Positions 37,601 to 49,600 of a DNA stretch of 64,000 nt are shown here, piece after piece. Origin of the DNA: Sinonovacula constricta (taxonomy: Eukaryota; Mollusca; Bivalvia; Cardiida; Solecurtidae); assembly GCA_007844125.1 (NCBI GenBank), contig CM017561.1:36104862-36168861 (forward strand), given 5' to 3'. Below the pieces are notes generated by a model, which worked only from the letters and a program-made list of their open reading frames with translations, did not search any database and had not been told where the DNA came from. The translations under genes were made by a program, and so were the position numbers. The stretch's first letter is position 1. Every line of letters starts with the position of its first letter.

Positions 37601-40600
37601 AGAAACGTAATTAGATGTTTCTTAAGAAATCTCTTGGAGCGCTCCACAAACCAGGTTTAAACACTCCAGTCGGTCCTTTTGCCGACTGACCGTTCCAAGA
37701 CGGTAACTGCTGGTCTCTTCTTTTTGTGTAGTATGTCTCGTCTCTGTGTTTTTGTCACATTTACATTTACCTTGTTTGCCTTTGTCTGGAGGTAGTTTAG
37801 ATTTAAATTATTAACACGTACTTCGTGAAACTACTAAATCACAGACTGCCTTATTAATAATATACATACTAATTAATTTCAGTGTAGTACAGAAACTTAC
37901 GTGGGCGTGTGCTGGCAGACAATAAACTTGACTCGTGAATCCCTTCATCCAACCTCAACAATTTAAGATGTTCCTGTCAATGCAAAGACATGTAATTGAG
38001 TGACTTATTTACCATATCGATTAACATATAAACATTGTAACCACATTCTTATCAGTCTCATCATTCATACACCATGAAACAAGTAACGGAGACTAAAATC
38101 ATTCTTTGCGCTTATATGGTCGTAGAAGAAATTGCGTCATGCACTATATTTGTTATAAATGTTGCTGGCAATATATTTAATCGAATCATTATTAACTTAA
38201 TTAATACACAACATATTTAGAAATTATGTAGATAAACGTGTTCTCTAATATCTTAATAATTAACGAAACCATTGTTTAGGGCTTTCCTCAGCAGAACGAC
38301 CGAGACCAAGGTCACTTTTAGACGTACCCATTGTCGACATGTAAGAGATAAGTTATACGCATGTTTCCGGTTAATGATAGCTTCTTTTTTGGTACAATAT
38401 TTTGTTTCAAGTTGACGACAACTTTGAAAACAAAAATAACATGCCATTAGATATACTAGTTTATTTATGTTAATACGGTTAATCGAGTTTACAAACGTCG
38501 AGATTTTGTTTGATTCTACATTCGTCAAGACAAAAAGCTAAGGACACCATGTAAGCATACAAATTGGTGATCATTTTCAACATTTATTTCAGAATATATC
38601 CTGTCTCAACCAAAGTTTGCTTTTTCAAATATCACCTGTTAATTCGATTAGCCCTATTTACATAAATAAACTAGAATATCTAATGGCAGATATTACGGAC
38701 GAATGTCTCTCTAAATATGTAAATTTACTAGTTAACATAAGTATTTAAAATTGTTTGTTCACTCAGAGAAACCAATACATTGTTAAATGTATTTGTTAAA
38801 TGTATTCAAGTTTAAATTTTAGGGCAAATTTCATAGTTGCTTAGGATTAAATATTAATAAATGTCAGGAACGACTAGATTTAACAAAGGAAATCATGCGT
38901 ACCGGTCCATCTTTTGTTCTAAAAACACTGGCACATGTGCACAGATACATCTGCGCACGTAAGTTTCTTTGTAAAAATGAGTCATCAAAAACATAAATAC
39001 CTACACCAAAGTAGAAAGTAAGAAATAATAATGTCATACAAAGTCGGGTTAGAAATTATTGTTTTAAAGTCTAGTTGACAGGAGTACACATATTTCAACT
39101 ACGTGACTAGAGAGGAGATCCATCCCTGTTTCACTGGTTATTTATTCACTGAGCCTCTTAAGCTCAGTTGATATAGTGATTCGTTAGTATTGGGGAGGAC
39201 TGTGGTTCGAATCTTTAGGAGGTTCATTTTTCCCGCTTCTTTACATTTCTAACGAGTGTGTAAATCTAATATTAAATAAACAAATCATTTATTGAATAAG
39301 AATGTTGTCATTATAATAATATGTACAGAGCTTTAATATAAGTTTCAAATGGGTTTACAGGAAACAAAAATCTGAACGCTAAAGATTACCTTAACCGTGT
39401 CCAATATGTGAGATGAATTAGTGCTGGAGAATATAACGCTCAATGACAAATCATAAACAGTAAGGGTACGTTTTGTTACAATCATTCAGAATGCATGATG
39501 ATTAAATTTAGAAACCTCGAAATGAGATTATATTGTAAAATGCAATTAGTAATTGACATCAAGTTTTTGATGCTACTGGGCCCCGAGTCTAGTCTCAATA
39601 AAAGATGCCACTAAAAGCAACTTACTACACAGCTCATATGTTCATTTTTGGCTGACTTTGAAATGCAGCACAACGACACACATGTGTTCATGATAATGAT
39701 GTCCAACTACAGTGGTGTAGTAAGACTAGGTCGAATGTCCTGTTAGACCACCGCTGTACTTCAGCCCAAAATGGAAGTTCAAGTTTATGTTTATAATTAT
39801 TCTGTCTTGTCAACTAGATAACAAAAACAGTATATCTGTCTTATAGCCTACAAGACTGGACTAAAGACTATATTGACAAATTTTGTACTTAAATAAAAAA
39901 AATGCGACAAAATTTATAGTCTAAATATGTCACACGTTTTGTTTGTAAAGTTTTTTTTACAGCTGCCAATAAAGCCAGCTTGGTGTTCTGTTTTCCCTTA
40001 CTTATATGGTATTTAAATCTTTTACATTGTTTCTTGAAATGTTGTTGTGATTAAAGAGTACCCCATGTCAATTTGACTTTAACGCTCATGGCATGAGTTT
40101 ACATTCCACTGAGTGACAAGCTTATTTGGGTAGATCTTTTAGTTTTAATGGACTGTTTGTTCTACCCAGACATAAATTTTGACCCCCCTACTAGTAGTAG
40201 CTAAAAGTTGGCAATGTGAACATAATTAATAAAAGAATGTTATTTAGTCTCTTTCCATGTGAAAAAAAATAAATTTGATTACAAAGCAACAAATATGGAA
40301 GTTATGCAATGACCCAATGATTGCACATATTTGATTAAAATGTGGATTGACCCTAGATAAAAACAACGGGTATTGTTATTATTACTTGGCTCGTTAACTT
40401 AATGAACCAAAATGTAAAATAATTTTTTTGCAGACTCCAAAGACACAGAAGTTATTTATACGATGATGGAGGGTTTTATATCAACATAAAGAAAACATAA
40501 AATTGTTTGTATCTTCTAAACTGGTAACTGCTGAAGGCAATCTGAAGAAAAGAAAGCAGTTAGATGTCGATGGAAAAGTCGCAACAAAAAGTAAACTGGA

Positions 40601-43600
40601 TCATGTCCTACAAGAAGAGTTCTAGGAGAGCCTGAATGTGTGCTATTAACTTTCCTCATCCAATGGACATTGATTTCACTCATATTTTTTTTACTATTAA
40701 AAATAAATCGATTTAACAAATAAATAAAACAACAATAATACTTAGTATTATTTACTTTTCATTATAAAACATGATAAGATTAAAAGAGTAACCAAGCCTG
40801 CAATCAATATCCCCTGATATTTACTTACCTGTACTTGCAATGTTCTTAAAAACACACATATTCAAATTCTCCCTTAAGATTTTCAATCTTCTGCCTGACA
40901 TGTCTTTTTCAAGAGACAGTTTTTGTTTGTTTGTTGATAACATGAATGTTTAAGGTGATGCTTTTATTATTATTTAATGGCATAAAACATTAGGTTTGAG
41001 TTTTCAACTAATTAAATGCGACCGAACTCATAGGTATCTTTAATAAATTAATTCATACTTTACGTCCATGCTAGTGTGCTTACAATGCATACATACCAGA
41101 TTTTTTCCCAGCTCCTCCATGTGTTTTTTAAATTGGCGATTTTCTTCTTGCTGTATTTGATGAGAACATACATTTATTTAATAAATCACAAGAGCTTACT
41201 GTATTTTTACAGTGACTGAAAGTTTGTAACATCAAAATATCAGAGCATTTATATAAATCACACCATCAGAAGAAATTAAACGTTAGTAAACATATGCCTC
41301 TTTCATTGCTCATAGTTTGTTGTGCGATATAAGTATCCTAAGAATATCACAGGATGTTCGTTCGTTAAGATAAGCACGTCCTATGTGGACTTTTTTCTGA
41401 AAAGGGAACATTTGCGGTGTATCTAGCAGTGGCCACATTCACTGTGTGTAGTCGTAAGAAATGATTTACATACCGAGCAATAAATATGAATAAACCCATT
41501 AAGTATAGCATATTCTAGGAGTAGTTTCTAATCCTCTAAAATAGTGTGTTATAGGTTCAGATTGTAACATTATTGTGTCCTACACCGTATTAGCTATTAG
41601 CTTCTCCAAGAACATACGATCGGCACTATACATGGGCAGATCGTCCTCATTTTTTGAGTCAGCATAAACAATAAAACCTGCAAAATGGGTTCGCATATTT
41701 TAAAAGATTCAAAGTTAAAACTGCTCTTCTAAATTATGATTTGACAATGTTTTGTAATTGCTTCCTTACAATTAATTGTGTTTGGTTATTCTTTTGACAA
41801 AGTACATCTTATTCGGTTTATTTATAAAGCAATCACTTCATATCACTTCTGATAATAAACCTGTAATAACAAGGGTCTACGAGGTTTAATCACTTATTAA
41901 AGTATTGAAAAAAGCACTCAACTTAGGGATAGTCATGGGAGATAAATGCAGAAGTGACGGAACACTGTTCGATCGAGACAGTGCAAACAAATTACAAACT
42001 GTTTCAAAACGGTCTGATGCAGCTTACATTGAATAAGCCTTACAAACTGTCTCAAAACGGTCTGATGCAGCTTACCTTGAATAAGCCTTATTTGAAAGTA
42101 TTTAATTGCCCAAACTCTGTCAATGTTCTCAAGAATATTATTCCACACCTTACTCTATGAAATGATTTTATGAGGCCCAGTTGCATCTATTCATTTCACA
42201 GTTACATTACAAGCTAAGTTTGACCCTGAGTTTAAAAAAAACTGAGACACATAGAACGTTCATGCAGCACTTAATTATAAACATATTTTTATATATGATA
42301 ACTCTTAAATTGTGAAGTTCACAATATTTTAATGAAAATGGAATCATAATTGGAATCGACTAAGGTCCTACGTTGCCGACTTAAATATTTTCCTAGAGAA
42401 AAATATCATGAAGAAAGAAAAAACTGAAACAAATACTCATCAATGACTTACCGGGAGGTTTTCTGCCATCGGATCTAAATAAACAGAAATTCAGTTTAAA
42501 TATAAATTCTTCTAACAAAACGTGGCATATGTTTACTTTTTCGTAAATTTTACATCAAGGTCAGAAAATGAAGAATTGACATGATGGCATTTTTACTTTT
42601 TGATTTAATCGTTTCTGTAGGTAGAAGGTCATTTCCAATGCCTTTAAATCATCATTAAGTTATGTAGTGCAGCATGGATTATTACCTGGGCTTCCATTAG
42701 TAGATACACCTTTCGGAGAAGACTCTTCACCCGAATTCACTTTTTTCATAATTTCCTGTCAGGAAAACCAAATGTCACGGGGTTATTAACTAAAATAAAT
42801 CATTCATAATGCATGCGCAGTTCATCGCTAGCGCAATATCAAATGTATAAACATGGCAATGCTGAATCGAAAAGCTTCATTTAACTGAATTGAAGAGATT
42901 GAGTTGAGAAAAAATGTGATGGGTTACAAAATAAAACAGAAAAATTCACCAAAACTTGATTTCGTCATAGGACGAAACTTGAAAAAGTATTTTAGGCAGC
43001 CGTTACAGTTAGAAGAGATCAGCATGCAACAAGTAGGCCAATATTTTACTTTCGAAAAGTACCAAAAGTAACAGGCATGGATCGCGGGGTGGGGGATGTG
43101 GTATGCACCCCCTACACCAACCAGGAAAAAGAGTTAAGTTGGGAAATCAAATGCATGCAAGCTCAAAATGTGCTGTGATATTAACCAGTGGTGTATAGTA
43201 GAACCTGGGATGTGATTCAGGGTGAATATCTTTGTGCTAGAAGCGAGATCCATCCCTGTTTCACTAGTAGTTTATTCACTGAGCCTCTTAAGCTCAGTTG
43301 ATATAGTGATCCGTTAGTATTGGGGAGGACTGTGGTTCGAATTTTTAGGAGGTTGATTTTTCCCGCTCCTTCACATTTCTAACGAGTGTGTAAAACTAGT
43401 ATTAAATGAACAAATCATTTAATAAATCGAAATATTGTCATTCTCATAATATGTCAAGAGCTTTAATATAATTTTCATATCGGTTTTCAGGAAACAAACA
43501 TCTAAACGTTAAAGATGACCTTAACCTTGCCCAATATGTGAGATGAATTCGTGCCGGAGAATCAACATAACGGAAACAGAAAATTGTTTCTATCTTCTAT

Positions 43601-46600
43601 ACGGGTAACTGCTGAAGGCAATGTGAAGAGAAAAAAGCAATTAGATGTCGATGAAAAAGTCGCAACAAAAAATAAAATGGATCATTTCCTACAAGAGTTG
43701 TTCAAGGATAACCTGAATGGGTGCTAATTACTTTCCTCATCCAATGGACATTGATTTCACACAAATTATTTAACTATTAAAATAAATCGTTTTTTAAAAA
43801 ACAAAACAAAAACAAAACAACAATAATACTTTGTATTATTTATTTTTCAATAAGCATAACCCAAAACACTATAAGATTAAAAGAGTAATTAAGTTAAGCC
43901 TACAATCAATCCCCCTGATCTTCACTTACTTGCAATGTTCTTAAAAACAAACATATTCAAATTCTAACGTACGTTTTTCAATCTTCTGTCTGACATGTCT
44001 TTCTCAAATATTTATAAAGATAGTACTTATTATCTTACATGAATTTGAAAATTAAATAAACAGTATATTACAGAATAAAGTTCATGCAATCTTAATATAA
44101 ACAAGTAGAAAACACAGAACGTAATATGAAGACAAAAAGTGTTATGTCTACTTGTACTCATTTTTATCCTCTTTAACTACATTGATTTTAGGTCCTGAAC
44201 CTCATCACGACCACGTGTAAATTGTATGTACATGTAAGAATTTGATTTGCCATACTAGTTTACTAAATTCAAATATGATAGAAGTTAAATCGAGACAAAA
44301 TCTGAAAAGGAGAATGTTTACAGCTGTAAACTTGTTCTTTAATCCTCCATGATCACCTATTAGCATGTAAACATGTTGGTTCAAAGCAAGTGATTCTGGC
44401 AATTTCTAACCTGTAATCTTCTAATACTGTCTCTTCATTGCTATCAAGCTTTTAATAGTATTGTTAATAATTGAATAATGTTATTATTTGTTTATGGTTA
44501 AATAATTTTAGTAATATGTGTAACATAGAATATTCAAAATTAAGTGATCCAGATTACTTTCTAATTTGCAATATAAGAACTATAAACACACAGGTAAACG
44601 ATTACAAGACATCATCTTGACTTATGTTATAACGCATTTGTAAACCCAAACAATAGAAAATCAAAGCATTTGGAGGGAATACATTTAGACACATAAACGT
44701 GTAATAAGCATTTATATAGAAACCCAATATTATTACTAAACAAATTTCATCAAAACATTGCACTAGATTCTTCATACAGTAATAGTAAACAATATTTTAT
44801 TACTCTCAGTACAGGCCTGTAACTTTTTACCTGTGTGATACTTTCCCCCATTTTTTTCTATGTTTATCAAATCATAACAAAAGTGATTTAATGCATATTT
44901 GTGTCCCTCTAATAGGCTTCACTAAATAAATATTAAAATTAAAAATACACTTTCTCTCTTTTTCTATTTTTCAATCCCTTTCTCGTTCTCTCTCTTCTCT
45001 TCGTTCTCTCTCTTTTCGCTCTCTTTCTCTATTCTTTCAACGTTATTTCTATGCGCTCTTCTTTTTCTTTTCTTAAATTCTCTAATTGCAATTCTATTTC
45101 TAAGTCCTGGTCTGACACATCTTCCTTTACAAGCAACATAAAGTCAATCGAAAGTATGCCGTCGTCAATCAAAGTTTGTATAAGCATGTTGGAAACAGCT
45201 TGCTTTCGCATTGATGCTTTAATTCCAGGAACATTATAATGAGAAGCGATGTCGAGCAAATCATACATTTTCGCCGAATTAAACTGCTCTTAGGTAGGCG
45301 ACTTTACAAACTTCCAAATTAAATGCCATGGTACCTTGTTGCTGGTTTGCAGAAATATTTGTTGACAAAAAAATAAAAATAAAAATAACACAAAAATAGC
45401 AGTTATCCTTTAATGTTTCAAATCCCGGACGAGCCCCCAATTGGGTACTACACAGCCATAAAGCTGGTCTAACTATTTTTTATAAGGTAAATAATTCAAG
45501 TAGCATAATAATAGTAATTATGTAACAAAGTAAATTAACAAGGACATTTTTCTTCTGAAAGGTACTTTTTCCGTATAAAATTAATTAACTACTTCAAACG
45601 ACATGTAAAATAATTCACAATGAATGAATATAATGGCCTCCACAGATACCCAAGCACAAGGTAACAATATTCTTTAGATGGTATAATGGTACATGTTTAT
45701 ACACAGTGATTTAACAAGCACAGTAGATCAGTTTCCTTGCCTATGTTAGAGGGGACACCAATGTCCCTTATTTTTAACTAATAACAGAGTGTGATTTTCA
45801 TTCCAAGAAGTATTCTGTGTTGACAGGGTTTTATGTTCATAATATTACTCTCCTGAGAAATCCTTGTCAGGGAAAAGTTACTGTCATTCCATTAGCAACA
45901 ACGTGCCTTCCTCTGTCAAGAACACCTCTTCGTATGACCGTTGTCTTAAAATCACTAAAATAATAAACCAATCAAATCAAATAATGACTCTCAATGGAAT
46001 AATGTTAAAAAATAACATACTTATCTGCTATATTTAAGGTACATAATTTGTATAACAAACTTGCACTAGTGTTGCCATTTTTGTCGCCTATGACACCACA
46101 CTATCATGTCTGTACACTACTCACATAATGCAGGCTTTCTACTGCCTGTCACACAAAAATACGAAGTAGGGCATGTTTTTGCAAAAAAGTTAAACAAAGT
46201 AGCAAAATGCATAAGTAAAAATAAGGCTAAATAAGGTATTTCTTACCAATTTTATATAAAATTACCATTATTTCTTACGTTATTGACATAATGTTACCCA
46301 CCATAATCCATTGTTCATTCCAGGCTTGAAAGATAGGCACCACTGACCAATGTCTAGACTGACTGGCCAAGAGATTTTGTAACTTCCAAGGATGGACATC
46401 CCAAGGTGTACCCACTAGCACATCTTTACTGCTATTGACAAGAAATGGATGAACTGAAAAAAACCCCGATTAATATCTACAAATATTTTGAGGTTCATGT
46501 TACATTTTATTTTCTGAAAGCCAAACGTAAGAATAATAGTTCTAAATCTGAAAAAAGTAGGACTTAGCTGAAAAAGTAGAAATAATAAGGAAAAGTAAGG

Positions 46601-49600
46601 ACCAGTATAATGAGAGTATTGGAAATAATATCGGAACCATTTATCATTTTTTCGAAGGCATGACATGTTCTTTGATAGAACCATGAGCCAACAGGGCTGT
46701 TGATTCATAAAACTACCATGGCACATATACAAATGTTTCTAAAAGCAAAATAGCTGCAGCATGCAGGCTGCTTCTAAATAGTGCCATGTTAAAGTGACTG
46801 TCAAAGTTTTGCATCAGACAAACAGAACCACACATGGGTGAAAATCAACACTTAGGTATTTAAATTGTTGTGCCACTATCATGCCAATGAGTGTATTGTT
46901 TTTGACTGACAAACACAAAATAAGCACTGCAACACTTTTGATCCTCACCAATGAACAACAACGGAATATTTTGATTGAGAGTTTGTTTATATAAATATTA
47001 TAGTGGTCAGAGGTTTTACTTTATTTCACTATTTATTGTGGTTGATCAAGGCCTTGCTTTCTGGAACAAAAACAATACATGAGTGTTATAATGACCCTAT
47101 ACCGCTCACATGAGTGTCATAGACATTTAGACATTAAGTTATAGTGAGCAAAAAATATCAGCAATGTTTTAACAGACCAGAATAATTATTTATTGGATTT
47201 ATTGTCCAAGCAACATAATGCAGTCATTTGGAGATGGCGTCCACTTAAAGCAGATGAAGTGCTGCCTTATCTATGTTTAGCATGCTGTGAACACCTGGCC
47301 TGATACTACACCCAGCCCAGTCACATACTTAGTTCTTGCCAACCAGATGTGGAACTTAAACATGTGCTTTAGCAAGGGGGCTATATCATTACGATTTTGG
47401 TCTGTCAAGGCATGGGATCTAACCCGGGGCCTCTCGAATCTTGAGCCAACACTTTACCGCTTGCCCTACATGGTTTGGGTCCACCATTGCAAATACAGCA
47501 TGCCACGAAGACCTGTGTGAAACCACACAAACTCCCATTAAGCTGACACCAAAGTAGAGCTATTGTGTAACTACCTTATATTGGCATGAGCATTACGTGG
47601 GAGCTATACTACAATAATTTCTAATGACTTTGGGATGTCACAGACCATAATCAAACCATTGGTCTCCAGTATCAGGTATCCTTACCAAAATTCATCGGCA
47701 AATCGCTGGTCTGTGTTTCAATGATCTCCCCTTCTAATGACTGCTGGCCACATAAAGGCAAATTAAAATAAATATGCTTAATATGTCATTATGTGTGACT
47801 TGTTTTGTTTTATTGACAAAATTGCAGTATGTGTTTTTTGAGGGGAAAAATCCACAACACATTTTTACACATTTAAAACTGCAAACAAAACTTTCAAAAA
47901 TTAAAAGGTCAAAACTGAACAAAAATTGAGATAATCTTGATATCAGTTGTAATTTGGTTTGATTAAATAAATTCCCCTTTAAAAATCTTTCCCCTAATCT
48001 GCCAAGTCAATCTGTTCAGATTTGTCATAACTTAAAGGTAAGAATTGATTTTTCAGGCGTAAATTATCTTTACCCTTTGGGTTCCATACTAAAATGTACA
48101 CTCTTAATCACGAAAAACCTTTTTGAAGTGGCTTGAATACAGTTACGTGACAGTACTTCCATGCAGCATACATGTATTTCAAAAATTTCATAACAGTTTG
48201 GCACATAATTGTACTATTTATGAATGGCACATTAAATTTACATTACATGTTCAAACATGGATCGAATAATATTAATATTATCGTTAAGCTTATAATAAAG
48301 AAAAAAGTTTGAAAACTGTTTCAACATATTGATTCTCCCAACCCGAAGATATCATGAAAGAAAGCATTGTCACATATCAATATGTTTTCAGTGGTGGTGA
48401 TATTGTAATACATTATTGTGTTTTAACATCTTTTATGTACTGTTTTGAGATACAACACAACAACACTATTATAGTTACTAAGTTACTGTAGTGATGTTCA
48501 GTTATGACTGTGAAGATTGGGTGAACTGACAGACCCTATCACATGAAAGTTTTCATCACAACCAGTACCCAGTTATATCATGTAGTTCTAAAACTTACTC
48601 AAAACACAAAATGCAAAACTAGTTAGCTGGTGCTGAGCTGCTTGTCATGCATTACAAGAGGTTTAATGTCCCTGCTTTTCTCTCTAGGTTAGTTCCCATG
48701 ACTTGGTCCAGCAGTGGGATCGTCTAAAACCGTCTATTGTAACAAGGTGACTGCTACTCTGGGAATACAAAGTTCCCTTATATAAAGTAACTACTATGAT
48801 TTATTTATATGTCAATTTTTAAAGAAATATGAATGTTGTCGTTATCAAAATTGCGTTGTTTAAAGAATGGCCGATCAGAATGTACGGTTATAAAATGACC
48901 AAAATGCAATAGGCAGTTTTATTTGATTACTAAAATACATGGTTACGAACGACAAATGCCCGTTTATGCGAAAATGTTGTTCACACTGTCAACTATGCAA
49001 CATTTTCAAGTTGAAAAAGTAAAATATATACGTGTTAAAAGAAAAAGAAAATCGGTAGAGTTAAAATAAACTATAATCTATCCGATACACTGGTACCGTA
49101 GGTGAGCGAACAGTAAAAAATTGAATGGTAAAAAGTAACAACAGTACTGTCAACTAGTGTCGACTAAACAGGCCAATTCAGTGCAAATCATCAAATATGT
49201 TGCCCAAATTAGGGAGCTCGATAGCGAATCAATAACATACAACAATCATATATGTTCACCAGAAAATGTGCATAGATAGAATAACAATACTCACCGTTGA
49301 AGATGGCATCTTGTCAACACATTTTACAACATGGCGGGCGAGGCTTCGTATGCAAAGTAGAAAGTTCTCTGCCAAGCTTCGACATATTCCGTTAACTATC
49401 GATATTTCCCGTTGAAATTTGCTTGTTTATGTTGTCGATTTGTGAAAAAGAATATTATTCGTTTGGAGACTGTTTTTTGGGGGGTGTTGTTGGTAACTTG
49501 AATGTTTAAGTTGATGCTTTTATTATTATTTTATGGCATTAAACATTAGGTTTGAGTTTCAACTAATTTAGTGCGACCGAACTCATGGGTATCTTTAATA

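Larger units (their letters stand above)
40480..41195. repeat. Duplicated blocks D2 and D3, copy 1 (contiguous)
   Basis: 40480-40915 matches 43561-44006; 40930-41195 matches 49478-49733. Here the two blocks are adjacent; in the second copy 5.5 kb separates them. The blocks carry exons 40829-40844 and 41097-41150. Confidence 0.75.

Noticed and set aside
44006..49478. The 5.5-kb segment as one large transposon
   Set aside because: Its two ends are not inverted or direct repeats of each other, and it contains exons that fit the NHL gene in phase; insertion or rearrangement of the duplicate is simpler.
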